Source: Chrysiogenia bacterium (GTDB taxonomy: Bacteria > JAGRBM01). From it: a stretch of DNA of 29,069 nucleotides. Made by a program: the position numbers and the translations under genes. The notes under the pieces are model-generated. The model saw only the letters and a program-made list of their open reading frames with translations, ran no database searches and was not told the origin of the DNA. Below, in pieces: positions 14,825 through 23,506 of this stretch; position 1 is the first letter of the stretch, and every line of letters begins with the position of its first letter. The stretch spans positions 1 through 29,069 of the forward strand of contig JAGRBM010000044.1 of assembly GCA_020434085.1 (NCBI GenBank). The letters are read 5' to 3'.

Positions 14825-16141
14825 GCCGCGTGAGCGCGAGCGCGCCCTTCTCTCCATAAATACGTCGACGCCGATCCCCGCGAAGGCGAGGAAGAAAATG
14901 AGTACCTGCGCGCGGTGGCGGTAGGCGGTGCCGACATTTCCCTCCACCAGCGAGTAGGTCAGCGTCACCGTCGTCACGAACATGAACAGCGATGCCAGCC
15001 GCGTCGCGTGTTGTTCGAATGCCCGCTTGATCCCGATGATGACAAACGGCACGAGCCCGTACCACAGGAATACTTCAGGCAGGGCCGCGAACTGCAGGTT
15101 CGATTCCACACTCCAGGGAAACGGCGCCAGCAGGAAGTAGGCGATGCCGATCGGCAGGTGAAGCAGCGCACTGCCCAGAGAGCCGACGCTCGACCCCGCA
15201 CCGAACGCCGATCCACCGATCGCGAGTTTCTGCCGGGCCGACTCGAGCCCCTCCAGGCTGACCTGCTCGACAAGCGGCTCCACGATTCCCATCTCACGCA
15301 GGACGATCACCAATAGTACGAGTATCGATATGCTAACCAGAAAACGCCGCGGTGAAATGACCTTCCCCTGCCCGGCAATGGCGGCCAACGCCAGCGAGGC
15401 CAGCAGAATGTTGGCCAGATAGTCACGCAGCGTTGCCACCAGAAACACGCCGAAGGCGAGCATGAGCCACGCGCTCAAGCGCTTGCGCTCGCTCCAGTCA
15501 AGGACCGCATCGAAGCAGAGCACAAGCCCCAGCACCACCAGTGCGTCGCGGATGGCAAGCGCACTCCAGAGCGTGAGCGAGGGGCAGAGGGCGGCAAACA
15601 CGCCGGCCAGCAGGGCCGCCCGCTGCGTTGCGATGCGACCGGCAATCCGAAAGAGTCCCACCACTGCCAGCGCGCCCGCCACAGCGTTCACCAGCTTGGG
15701 AAGCAGCATGCTGGAACCAAATACGTAGTAGATCGAACCGACGAATATGTAATAGAGATTGCCCGGATTCATGAACCAACTGGGCGGGCCTTCGATCTCA
15801 CCATGCCATTCCTGCGCCAGGAAAGTGCCCGCGTAGTGGTAGCGAACCTGGTCGGGCGCCACTGCGTTGGGGTCGATGAACGCCGTCGTCACGGCTGCCA
15901 GTGCCACCCGCAGCAGCAGCGCGAACACAAACAGGCGCACCGCGTAGCTGCGCTGCGTGGCGTCCGCTCCGCCAAAGATGAGAAACGGGACCGAGAAAGC
16001 CAGCAACAACGGCAAAAGAATGAAATAGCCCGCGGCGCTGCTTGTATCGACGGCAATGAACCGGCCCGACCACAACGCAACCGGGACCAGAACCACCAGC
16101 ACCAGCCACGGCACGGATTCATTCTGCAGCTTCAACGCCAT
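14795..16141 (-). CDS. Polytopic membrane protein of the GT-C (PMT/GT39-like) type
   Basis: 448 residues with about ten or more hydrophobic helices. The first extracytoplasmic loop (about 88-128) carries acidic residues (FIDPNAVAPDQ), followed by NPGNLYYIFVGSIYYVFGSS and LPKLVNAVAGALAVVGLFRIAGRI, the pattern of the lipid-phosphate-sugar-dependent glycosyltransferases of the PMT_2/GT39 type. It would transfer a sugar from a polyprenyl carrier at the outer face of the inner membrane; substrate unknown. An O-antigen polymerase-type protein is an alternative. The C-terminus is basic (MERRARSRSRG). There is no ribosome site before the ATG, where a GGGTACA/TGTACCC palindrome directly abuts the start codon, so a downstream start is possible. 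The 3' end overlaps the M16 gene by 30 nt in the opposite direction. Confidence 0.75.
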   Translation of the reverse strand: MALKLQNESVPWLVLVVLVPVALWSGRFIAVDTSSAAGYFILLPLLLAFSVPFLIFGGADATQRSYAVRLFVFALLLRVALAAVTTAFIDPNAVAPDQVRYHYAGTFLAQEWHGEIEGPPSWFMNPGNLYYIFVGSIYYVFGSSMLLPKLVNAVAGALAVVGLFRIAGRIATQRAALLAGVFAALCPSLTLWSALAIRDALVVLGLVLCFDAVLDWSERKRLSAWLMLAFGVFLVATLRDYLANILLASLALAAIAGQGKVISPRRFLVSISILVLLVIVLREMGIVEPLVEQVSLEGLESARQKLAIGGSAFGAGSSVGSLGSALLHLPIGIAYFLLAPFPWSVESNLQFAALPEVFLWYGLVPFVIIGIKRAFEQHATRLASLFMFVTTVTLTYSLVEGNVGTAYRHRAQVLIFFLAFAGIGVDVFMERRARSRSRGSLTQPAALQ

Positions 16142-16157
16142 GGGTACAGTTGTACCC
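16142..16157. promoter_or_regulatory. Palindrome abutting the membrane-protein start codon
   Basis: GGGTACA-GT-TGTACCC, a perfect 7-bp inverted repeat with a 2-nt centre, directly next to the ATG of the minus-strand membrane protein and 113 nt upstream of the divergent MaoC-like gene. The size fits a dimeric regulator site, or a leaderless or structure-gated start for the minus-strand gene. Confidence 0.4.
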
Positions 16158-16269
16158 GCTGGACGCCGGGAATGGGAAACGCCCGCGGGGGGACGGTATT
16201 GCCCGAAGAGCTTGCGTTCGGTATGTATCGGCCTGTATCCAACGACCTGAGGAACCCGAGGGGGTTGAA

Positions 16270-16719
16270 ATGCTGGACAAGAAGTTCATCGGGCTTGAAT
16301 CGGACGTGCCGCAGATTTTCGAAGTCGAGAAAGGCGCCATCCGCAAATTTGTCGACGCCATCGGCGACACCAATCCCATCTACCGTGACGAGGAAGCGGC
16401 CAAGGCCGCCGGCTACAGTGCGATTCCCGCACCTCCGACCTTTGCCATCAGTTTTTCATTCGAGGTGAAATCCGGCGGCGTGCGCGACAAGATCTCCATT
16501 GATATGAAGCGCGTACTCCACGGCGAGCAGCACTTCTTCTACAAGCGCCCGTTGCAGGTCGGCGACAAACTACGCTGCAAGCAGAAGGTCATCGATATCT
16601 CCACCAAAGACGGCAAGTCCGGCGGCATGGATTTCCTGACCATCGACTCGATTTTCAGTGATGCCGAAACCGGCGAAGAGGTCTGTACCCTTCGCGGAGT
16701 CACGGTGATCCGCCACTAG
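16270..16719 (+). CDS. MaoC-like (FAS1-like) dehydratase N-terminal domain protein
   Basis: 149 residues from the ATG at 16270 with ribosome site GAGGGGG 5 nt upstream; 40 further in-frame upstream codons look non-coding. The hot-dog fold of MaoC_dehydrat_N proteins is suggested by EKGAIRKFVDAIGDTNPIY, the DEEAAKAAGY helix, IPAPPTFAIS, HGEQHFFYKRPLQVGDKL and the last strand VCTLRGVTVIRH. Such proteins act as 3-hydroxyacyl-thioester dehydratase subunits, often the HadA/HadC-like partner of a second hot-dog protein carrying the catalytic Asp/His. No HadB-like partner is seen next to it here. It is single, divergent from the GT-C protein, and followed by a terminator hairpin shared with the convergent gene. 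Ends in TAG. Confidence 0.88.
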   Translation: MLDKKFIGLESDVPQIFEVEKGAIRKFVDAIGDTNPIYRDEEAAKAAGYSAIPAPPTFAISFSFEVKSGGVRDKISIDMKRVLHGEQHFFYKRPLQVGDKLRCKQKVIDISTKDGKSGGMDFLTIDSIFSDAETGEEVCTLRGVTVIRH

Positions 16720-16751
16720 AAATCCCGCCCGCACAGCAAGCGAATCAAGCG

Positions 16752-16785
16752 ACGCTGAGCCCACTCGGGCTCAGCGTTTCGTTTT
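16752..16785 (+). terminator. Terminator after the MaoC-like gene
   Basis: ACGCTGAGCCC, loop ACTC, GGGCTCAGCGT, then TTCGTTTT on the plus strand: an 11-bp stem with a U-rich tail 32 nt after the stop. The right arm overlaps the last codons of the convergent minus-strand gene ending at 16771. Confidence 0.85.
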
Positions 16786-18963
16786 GACGATGGTTGCGTT
16801 CTTGACGATCTGAATGGGAAGCTGGAAACGCCCGCGCTTGAGCGCGTCGGTGTTCACGTAGAACTGGGTCGCCGCCGACTGGCTGCTGCTTGTTCTTTTG
16901 TTTTTCTTAGGCTTGCCCTGCAGGGCGGCAATGGACTGGCTTACGATCGCCGTGGCGGATACTTCGGCCGCCATTTCGAGGCCCAGCACAGCGCCGTGTT
17001 CCACGGCAGCCTTTCCCGTAGCGAAGACGGGAACGGGATTGCCCGCGCCATCGAATGCACGCAGGGCATCCATGAAGTTCTTCCAGTTCCCCGCGGTCCA
17101 GTAGGAATCGGGCAGGATCAGTCCGGCCACCGCGTCGGGAAGCGCCTTCGCAAGCGCCGCCGCGGGGCTTTCCCCCGAATCGAGATCGACGCGAACGAGA
17201 TTCACGCGCAGGCGGTCGGCCGCTTCCTTGTATTGATCCCACAGCTTGCTCGCCTTGCCGGGCGCCATGGGGACCAGCACCTTGCCGTTTTCGGCCACGG
17301 ACTGGCGAAGCATCGCCACCACGCGGTCCACGGGCACTGCGAGCGGGTCACCACCCCCACCAACGGCGGCCGATACAACGCGCACGCCGCGGCGCTCGAG
17401 TCGCTCGGCCACCTGCGTGGCGTCGGCGTCGGCCAGCATCACCACCAGGTCCGGAGATTTGAGCGCAATCTGGTCTAGATCCTTCGAGCGCGCGCTGCCC
17501 TGCACCGCGGCCGTTGTGATTTCCAATCCCGCAAGCGACCCACTGGCCGCCTTGCCCAGCGCACTCTGGATCGAGGCGAGCGTGGACTTCGAGAGTCCCG
17601 TGTCATGCACGATCATCGCAGCCGGCGGCTTGCCGGGCGTGAGCTTCACGTTCGGCGGCGTGTGAATTGCCTTGTAGAAGCCGCTGCCGCCGCCCAGGGG
17701 AAAGCCCGAGAGCATGCTGACCGTTGCGTCAAAGTGGTACGTGCGCCCCTCCAGCGAGGTCCAGTTCAGGAAGCGGAACCCCACTTCGGGGAGCTGTCCG
17801 GGCACGAATTCCGGCCCGAAATCCCCCTTGGGGTCGTCGAGGAAGTGGATTTCTTTCTTGAGGGAGAGGTCGCGCGCGAGATCGATGACGCCGAAAATAT
17901 TGACGCCATTGCCCGTGAGCATGATCCACTCTTCGTTGCCCATGGGGATTGCCTTCTCCACCGGGCTCAAACGGCCGTCAACGAGCGTGCCGCGCGACAT
18001 CGCCAGCGTGGAGAACGTCGCACCGCGGAAGTCGCGGAAATCGACACCGATCGTCAGGTCCACATTGCTCAGGAAGGCCGTGACCTTGCCGGGCAGCGTG
18101 AACTCAACGGGCACACGGATGGTGCGCGGCCCCATCTGGAACTGGGCCTTGATGGGCACGGACATCGGACCGATGGTGATGGTGCCCTCCAGGGCACGGA
18201 TGATGCGCACCGGCCCGACGCGAATACCCACCACGTGGGCCTCGACGTCTTCTTCATTGAGCGAGAGTTCCACCAGCTCGCCCAGGCTGCGACCGGTCAT
18301 GCGGACCTTCAAGCGGTCGATCAGGTTGATCTTCTTGCCGCGTCCGAGCGGGCCCTTGTAGTCCGCCGTCCGCACCTCATCGAAGATGATCGGAAACTTC
18401 TCACTGAAACCCAGAACAATGGCGTCGGACTCCGCCTTGTCTTCCTTGGCGTCGTACCAGACGTGCCGTTCCTTGGACGGTGGGGGCGGGTTGTCGAATG
18501 CAAAAATGTACAGGTAGCCGCGGCGCCCGCCGACCGGGTCGGCCACTTCGAGTTCGCGGGCGACCTTGTGCCCGCCGGGCCAACGGCCCGCATGCACGCG
18601 GTATCCCACATCGGGAAGCAGGAACACCAGCTCGTCGGTGTCATCGAGGACGCCCGGGCGCTCATCGGGGACCTTCGGCGGGGTATCGTCGAAGATGTAG
18701 TCGCCCCTGGCGTTCATTTCATCGATCTGAAAGGGAATCGGTACCAGGCCGTCCCCCAGATCGGAATAAATGCGGATTTTTTCGTTGGACTGGCCGACGA
18801 AGGCCGAGAGCTCGCTCCCCTTGACCACCCGAAGCAACGTGGCCCGGTTGGGAGAGCTGAAGACCGGGGGCGCGGCGTAGGCGGCACTTGCAAGGGCCAG
18901 CATCGCCACAATCAATCCGGGGATGCACCAGCGCATCCCGACGCGCGTTTGATGAACGTACAC
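16771..18963 (-). CDS. Secreted large protein: novel N-terminal region plus ABC_sub_bind-like domain (paralogue B)
   Basis: 730 residues from a GTG with a good ribosome site (AGAAGGGGCGAG); an ATG nine codons later lacks one. Signal peptide: hydrophobic GLIVAMLALASAAYA then APPVF. Residues about 35-450 form a beta-rich region I cannot assign; recognisable words are GDGLVPIPFQIDE, DDTDELVFLLPDVGYRVH, NLIDRLKVRMTGRSLG, FRGATFSTLAMSRGTLVDG and LNWTSLEGRTYHFDATVSML. Residues about 455-715 resemble the ABC_sub_bind periplasmic binding fold: AMIVHDTG, PDLVVMLADA, GKVLVPMAPGKAS, AVAGLILPDSYW, VPVFATGKAAVEHGAVLGLEM and the closing FYVNTDALKRGRFQLPIQIV. It is clearly homologous along its whole length to the next gene upstream, 114 nt away, so the pair arose by tandem duplication. 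No permease or ATPase is adjacent. Periplasmic sensing or ligand binding is likely, the rest unknown. Confidence 0.85.
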   Translation of the reverse strand: MYVHQTRVGMRWCIPGLIVAMLALASAAYAAPPVFSSPNRATLLRVVKGSELSAFVGQSNEKIRIYSDLGDGLVPIPFQIDEMNARGDYIFDDTPPKVPDERPGVLDDTDELVFLLPDVGYRVHAGRWPGGHKVARELEVADPVGGRRGYLYIFAFDNPPPPSKERHVWYDAKEDKAESDAIVLGFSEKFPIIFDEVRTADYKGPLGRGKKINLIDRLKVRMTGRSLGELVELSLNEEDVEAHVVGIRVGPVRIIRALEGTITIGPMSVPIKAQFQMGPRTIRVPVEFTLPGKVTAFLSNVDLTIGVDFRDFRGATFSTLAMSRGTLVDGRLSPVEKAIPMGNEEWIMLTGNGVNIFGVIDLARDLSLKKEIHFLDDPKGDFGPEFVPGQLPEVGFRFLNWTSLEGRTYHFDATVSMLSGFPLGGGSGFYKAIHTPPNVKLTPGKPPAAMIVHDTGLSKSTLASIQSALGKAASGSLAGLEITTAAVQGSARSKDLDQIALKSPDLVVMLADADATQVAERLERRGVRVVSAAVGGGGDPLAVPVDRVVAMLRQSVAENGKVLVPMAPGKASKLWDQYKEAADRLRVNLVRVDLDSGESPAAALAKALPDAVAGLILPDSYWTAGNWKNFMDALRAFDGAGNPVPVFATGKAAVEHGAVLGLEMAAEVSATAIVSQSIAALQGKPKKNKRTSSSQSAATQFYVNTDALKRGRFQLPIQIVKNATIVKTKR

Positions 18964-18991
18964 ACTCGCCCCTTCTGCTCAGAGCAACAGG

Positions 18992-19013
18992 CCCGATTCA
19001 GTGCTGAATCGGG
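18992..19013. repeat. Hairpin between the two paralogous genes
   Basis: CCCGATTCAG-TG-CTGAATCGGG, a perfect 10-bp inverted repeat 29 nt upstream of the downstream paralogue's GTG and 64 nt after the upstream paralogue's stop. No T-tract follows on the minus strand, so it may be a processing or attenuation structure that sets the relative levels of the two proteins. Confidence 0.5.
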
Positions 19014-19077
19014 AAATCTACAGAACTAGATGAAGTTTGGGGCGGTTTGTCAGACGGGTCAAGCCCGCCGCTGAGGG

Positions 19078-21216
19078 CTATCTGGAGGCCACATGGGTGG
19101 CGTTCTTGATAATCTGGATCGGCAGCTTGAACTTGCCCCACCGTAGCGTCGCCGGGTTGATGTACATCTGCATCGCCGGGCTGGCCGACGCGCCGCCGCC
19201 CTCCGCGCCCTCTCCCTTGAGCAGGGCGATCACCCGGGAGGCCACTTCCTCGGCATTGTTGCCGGCCGAGGTCCCCAGCCCCAGGAGCGCGCCCTCGGCC
19301 ACGCCGTCCCGGCCGGTTACGAACACCGGTTTGGGCCTTGGAAGACCCTTGATGAATTCAAGCGCGCTGTGGAAGCGGCCAAAATCACTTTCGGTCCAGA
19401 ACACATCGGGCACGATCAGGATCGCATCGGCAGAAGCGGCATCGGCGCCAAGCGCCTGGGCCACGGTCGTCTTCTCGTCGAGCAGCACGTGCTGCAGTTT
19501 GATCCCGCTGGTGGCGGCCGCTTTCTGGTAGGCCGGAAGCAGGGAGCGGTCGCGCCCCTTGCCGGTCGGGAACAGGATTGTCGCACCGGGATTCAGGCAC
19601 TGCTGGATCATCACCATTACCCGGTCGGGCGGAACCGAGCCGAGCGACCCGCCGGTGCTGGCCCGAAGCGAGCGGATGCCCCGCTGGGCAAGATACTGCG
19701 CGGCTCCATCAATGTTGGTCTGGAGCACCACTACCCCGGCCCCGGAATCAGCCAGTTTGACCAGATCGCTCTTCGCGCCCGAAACCAGCATCAATTCCAC
19801 GCTCGCTGATTTCTCACGCGCGGCGATGACATCGCGAACCCGCGCAGCCTCTGCCGCGCCTGCCTTGTCGTGTGCGATCACGACGCGAGGCCCCGCGCCG
19901 TCGGTCGCCTTGTGGCCAACGCCATTTTCCAGGGACTTGAACACCCCGCTGCCGCCGCCCCGGGGGAAGCCCTCCAGCGCGGCAATGCGGGCCTCGAGCA
20001 CGTAGCTCTTGCCCTCGAGCGAGTGCCAGTTCACCAACTTGAAACCCGCCTCCGGAAGCTGTCCGGGCACGCTCTCGGGGGGCTGCTCGCCATCCACGCT
20101 GTCGATGAAATGGACTTCTTTCTTGAGCGTGAGGCTCCGGTCGAGCACGACCTGCCCGTAGAAGTTGATCCCTTTGCCGGTGACCATCATCCACTCTTCA
20201 TCGCCGAGCTCGACATTCTGCTCGGCACGGGTCGTCTTGCCGTCCACCAGCGTGCCGCGATTGAACGCGAGCGTCGAGAAAGTCCCGCCGCGAAGGTCGC
20301 GCAGGTCGACGGCCAGCAGCACGTCCATGTCGCTCAGGAAAGTGCGGATCGGGCCGGGCATGGTGAAGCTCACCGGCGCGCGGATAAAGCGCGGGTAGAG
20401 CTTCATCTCGATGTCGAGGGGAACTTCCGGCACGGGGCCGAGCTTACTGAAGCCCTTGATCTCACGAATGACGCGCACCGGCCCTGAACGCGTGCCCACG
20501 ATGTGCGACTTCACGTCTTCCTCGGTGATCGCGATCTCGATCAGGTTGCCTAGCGTGCGGCCGCGAATGCGAACCTTGAGCCGGTCGATCAGATTCATCC
20601 GCACGCCGCCGTTCACGTACTCGGCAAAGCCGACATCAGTGAGCACGTAGGGATACTTCGGGTGAAAACCCATCCGCGATTCAGCCGACGTCACGATGTC
20701 GCGGGCGCGATCATATTGAATGTGCCGCGCCTGGGAACGGGTCGGCGGACGATCGAAAGAGAAGATGTAGATGTAACCCACGCGCCCGGTAACCGGGTCG
20801 CTGAGTTCGATTTCGCGGCCGATGCGCACGCCCGAGGGCCAGCTTCCCGTGTGCACGCGAAGCCCCGCGTCGCGAAGCAACACGACGAGTTCGTCATCGG
20901 CGTCCAGCGCGTCGGGCCGCTCGTCCTTACGAACTTCCTCACCATCGTCGAGGACATACTTGCCCGCGAGGGTGCGCTCGTCGATCTGGTAGGGAATCTG
21001 CTGAAGACCATCGCCCCAGTCGGCGAAGACGCGTAGCGATTCGAGCGGAGCATTCTGTAGGCGCGGCAGGTCGGCTCCGGGAATGATGTGTGGAAGGAAA
21101 GAGCGATTGACGCCGTCGAAGACAGGACCACGCGTTGCCGCACGCGCCGCTCCCGTCAGGGCAACGAGCGCCGCAAGAACAGCAACTACAACGGATTGGC
21201 TACGCGAGCCGATCAT
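19078..21216 (-). CDS. Secreted large protein: novel N-terminal region plus ABC_sub_bind-like domain (paralogue A)
   Basis: 712 residues from the ATG at 21216, which has a strong ribosome site (GGAGGGGGAGG, 4 nt upstream); 35 extra upstream codons are unlikely. Signal peptide: SVVVAVLAALVALTGAARA. It aligns throughout with the following gene: GDGLQQIPYQIDE, DADDELVVLLRDAGLRVH, NLIDRLKVRIRGRTLG, LRGGTFSTLAFNRGTLVDG, LVNWHSLEGKSYVLEARIAAL, then the binding-protein half with RVVIAHDKAG, AGVVVLQTNIDGA, GATILFPTGKGRD, ADAILIVPDVFW, KPVFVTGRDGVAEGALLGLG and the ending MYINPATLRWGKFKLPIQII. Conservation is strongest in the unassigned N-terminal half and at the extreme C-terminus, while the middle of the binding half differs, as expected if the two recognise different ligands. 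Ends in TAG. Function unknown. Confidence 0.85.
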   Translation of the reverse strand: MIGSRSQSVVVAVLAALVALTGAARAATRGPVFDGVNRSFLPHIIPGADLPRLQNAPLESLRVFADWGDGLQQIPYQIDERTLAGKYVLDDGEEVRKDERPDALDADDELVVLLRDAGLRVHTGSWPSGVRIGREIELSDPVTGRVGYIYIFSFDRPPTRSQARHIQYDRARDIVTSAESRMGFHPKYPYVLTDVGFAEYVNGGVRMNLIDRLKVRIRGRTLGNLIEIAITEEDVKSHIVGTRSGPVRVIREIKGFSKLGPVPEVPLDIEMKLYPRFIRAPVSFTMPGPIRTFLSDMDVLLAVDLRDLRGGTFSTLAFNRGTLVDGKTTRAEQNVELGDEEWMMVTGKGINFYGQVVLDRSLTLKKEVHFIDSVDGEQPPESVPGQLPEAGFKLVNWHSLEGKSYVLEARIAALEGFPRGGGSGVFKSLENGVGHKATDGAGPRVVIAHDKAGAAEAARVRDVIAAREKSASVELMLVSGAKSDLVKLADSGAGVVVLQTNIDGAAQYLAQRGIRSLRASTGGSLGSVPPDRVMVMIQQCLNPGATILFPTGKGRDRSLLPAYQKAAATSGIKLQHVLLDEKTTVAQALGADAASADAILIVPDVFWTESDFGRFHSALEFIKGLPRPKPVFVTGRDGVAEGALLGLGTSAGNNAEEVASRVIALLKGEGAEGGGASASPAMQMYINPATLRWGKFKLPIQIIKNATHVASR

Positions 21217-21422
21217 TCTGCCTCCCCCTCCTACCGAGCAAGCACGATCCAGCGCGATGAGAACGGCCCGGAAAAGACCGTTTGTTCTCAAAATTTTGAG
21301 CCATTTGTCACGGCCGGTCAAACCGGAACATCCGCGCTTGCCCCGCCGTTACAGGCGCTCTAGAAGTGATTCAGGCCTGCATCGGCCCGCCAGTGCGGAT
21401 TCCGGGCGAGGAGTGTCGCAAA

Positions 21423-21920
21423 ATGAAGCAGTCATTTAATTCCGTTCCTGGCCGGCGCGCCCGCCCCCTGCTCGCTTTTCTGGCCCTGCTGGCGCTCGCC
21501 GCCTGCAAGAGCGGCCCACCACCGAGCATCGAGGAGGTCATCACCGCGCGCATCGGCGAGGTCGAGACCGCCGCCCGCGAGCACCAGCTCAAAGAAATCA
21601 AGGCCGTCGTCTCGGACCGCTACGCCGACGACAAGCGCAACTCGAAAAAAGAGATCAACCAGCTCCTGACCTATTACTTCTTTCGCAACAAGGCGATCTA
21701 TCCCTTCGTGCGCGTGCAGTCGGTCGTCTCGGAAAATCCCGAACGTGCCAGCGCCGAGTTGCTCGTCGCGCTGACCGGCACCCCCGTCGCCCAGGCCGAA
21801 GATCTCTCGGGACTCAACGCGGATCTTTTTCACTTCGTCCTTGAATTCTCGCTCGAAGATGACGAATGGATGGTCACCGGCGCCACGTGGCGGCGCGCCG
21901 AACTTGGAGATTTCCTGTGA
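21423..21920 (+). CDS. Small lipoprotein of unknown function
   Basis: 165 residues from the ATG at 21423 (GAGGAG about 9 nt upstream). The signal peptide is basic then hydrophobic and ends in lipobox LALAAC, with Cys lipidation expected, followed by KSGPPPSIEEVI. The mature domain (EEVITARIGEVETAAREHQLKEIKAVVSD, YYFFRNKAIYPFVRVQSV, VLEFSLEDDEWMVTGATW) has the helix-then-sheet layout of NTF2/SnoaL-like domains, but this is only a resemblance. Its stop overlaps the GTG start of the glycosyltransferase (GTGA), so the two are translationally coupled; a role in envelope glycan assembly is a reasonable inference. Confidence 0.8.
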   Translation: MKQSFNSVPGRRARPLLAFLALLALAACKSGPPPSIEEVITARIGEVETAAREHQLKEIKAVVSDRYADDKRNSKKEINQLLTYYFFRNKAIYPFVRVQSVVSENPERASAELLVALTGTPVAQAEDLSGLNADLFHFVLEFSLEDDEWMVTGATWRRAELGDFL

Positions 21921-22969
21921 GCAAGAAACCACTCTTCTCCGTTTCCCTTGTTACCTGGAACGGCGGCGAGCTCGCCGAGCGCTGCATCGAAAGCGTGCTG
22001 CGCCAGCCCCATGATCTCTTTGAGTTGATCGTCGTCGACAACGGTTCAAATGACGGCTCGCTCGCCCGCATCGAGGCGCGACTCAACCGCGCGCGCGAAG
22101 AGGGTTTTTCAAACCGCATCCGTCTCGTCACGAATTTCACCAACACCGGTTACGCCAGCGCGCAGAACCGTGCCTTCGAACACGGCACGGCCGATTACGC
22201 CTTCGTCCTCAATCAGGACGCCGAGCTCGCGCCCGATCTGCTCGAAACGCTTGCCGGGGCGATTCGCCGCAACCCGGACACGGCGATGTTCGCCGTGAAG
22301 CTGCTGGACGCCTCGCAGGAAGGTGTGCTCGACAACGTGGGGCTCACCTTCTGCGCCGACGGTCAGAACCGCGGGCTCGCCCACGGCGAAAAGGATTCCG
22401 GCCGCTACGAGGAGGTCCAGGAAGTCTTCTGCCCCTCCGGTGCGGCAGGCGTCTACCGGCGCAAGGAACTCGAAGCAGCCGGCGGATTCGACGAGGACTA
22501 CTTCGCCTACGGCGAGGACTTCGAGCTCGGCCTGCGCCTTCGCCGCATGGGCGCACGCTGCCTGCTCGTTCCCCATGCGGAGGTCACCCACCAGGGCAGC
22601 ACCACCCTGGGCGCTGCCTCCCCCAAACGCCTGCGACTCATCGAGCGCAACCGCGTGTGGACGCTGATGAAGCACTGGCCGCTCAACCGCCTGGCACAGG
22701 CGCCGGGCGCGTCGGTGGAACGATTCCGCGCCCACTGGGAACAGGCGCAATCGGGCGAGGGCGTCGCCGCCGACTTCGTGAGCGAACGCGGGCTTCCCGC
22801 GCTGGTGGGAACAACCGCGAGCGCAAACCTCGAAGCCCTTCGCGGCGCGCCGAAGATGCTACTCAAGCGCGCGCAGCTCGCCTTCCAGCACCCGCTTTCG
22901 GGGCGTCAGCTCGATGAATGGATTGAGGATTTCGGCTGCACGCCGGGGGATCTGGCGCGCGGGGTCTGA
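21917..22969 (+). CDS. Family 2 glycosyltransferase (rhamnosyltransferase-like)
   Basis: 350 residues from the GTG at 21917, which overlaps the lipoprotein stop. The GT-A fold is clear: SVSLVTWNGGELAERCIES, DNGSNDGS (41-48) for nucleotide binding, GYASAQNRAFEHG, NQDAE (99-103) at the DxD-like metal site, the acceptor region PSGAAGVYRRKELEAAGGF, and FAYGEDFELGLRLRRMG with the catalytic-base region Glu200/Asp201. The order and the NQD motif resemble WbbL/RfbF-type dTDP-rhamnosyl or related transferases acting on lipid-linked sugars at the cytoplasmic face. Donor and acceptor cannot be read from sequence. It ends one base before the convergent cyclic-nucleotide-binding gene. Confidence 0.92.
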   Translation: MSKKPLFSVSLVTWNGGELAERCIESVLRQPHDLFELIVVDNGSNDGSLARIEARLNRAREEGFSNRIRLVTNFTNTGYASAQNRAFEHGTADYAFVLNQDAELAPDLLETLAGAIRRNPDTAMFAVKLLDASQEGVLDNVGLTFCADGQNRGLAHGEKDSGRYEEVQEVFCPSGAAGVYRRKELEAAGGFDEDYFAYGEDFELGLRLRRMGARCLLVPHAEVTHQGSTTLGAASPKRLRLIERNRVWTLMKHWPLNRLAQAPGASVERFRAHWEQAQSGEGVAADFVSERGLPALVGTTASANLEALRGAPKMLLKRAQLAFQHPLSGRQLDEWIEDFGCTPGDLARGV

Positions 22970-22970
22970 G

Positions 22971-23471
22971 CTACTTCTTGCTTGCGACGATCTCGGAAAC
23001 CTTCGACTGCCCCATCATCTCCTGCTTCATCAGCATCGCCAGGTCGGCGCTCGTGATCGCCAGCCGCTCGGAGATGGCGCGAATGATCTCGCGGTAGATC
23101 TTGTTGCCCGGGACGGGATAGGTCGTGCAGAACTCTTCGAGCGAGGCCTTGTCGATGGACTGGCACTCGGTCTTCATGGCCGCGATGCAGCTTGCGGTGC
23201 GCACCGAGTGGGGCATGAACAGGGCCATGTCGCCGAAATACCCGCCGCTTCCGATGTAGGAGAGGAAGTGGTTGTCGGGTTCCTTCGTGACGTTCACCCC
23301 GCCCTTGGTCACCAGGTAGAGAGAGTCGCCCTCTTCCCCCTCACGGACGATGTGCTCACCGGCCTCGAAGCTCTCGGGACGCAGGTACCCCTTGAGCTCC
23401 AGAAGCTCTTCAGAGGTGAGATCAGCAAAGAGAAAGTTCTTGCTGAGTATCTCAAGGGTCTCGTCCAGCAT
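22971..23471 (-). CDS. Single-domain cyclic-nucleotide-binding protein
   Basis: 166 residues: a Crp/Fnr-type cNMP-binding beta-roll (about 10-125) with VREGEEGDSLYLVTKGGVNV and the phosphate-binding cassette FGDMALFMPHSVRTASC (79-95; Arg91 at the phosphate-contact position, Asp in place of the usual Glu of FGE). The C-terminal 40 residues are helical (REIIRAISERLAITSADLAMLMKQEMM) with no HTH, so it is not a transcription factor of the Crp type. It could regulate a partner by binding or dimerisation. Same strand as the split tgpA, 35 nt downstream, probably one operon. Ends in TAG. Confidence 0.88.
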   Translation of the reverse strand: MLDETLEILSKNFLFADLTSEELLELKGYLRPESFEAGEHIVREGEEGDSLYLVTKGGVNVTKEPDNHFLSYIGSGGYFGDMALFMPHSVRTASCIAAMKTECQSIDKASLEEFCTTYPVPGNKIYREIIRAISERLAITSADLAMLMKQEMMGQSKVSEIVASKK

Positions 23472-23506
23472 GGCTTCAGGCTATCCCCGGCGGCTCGGGC
23501 CGTCAA

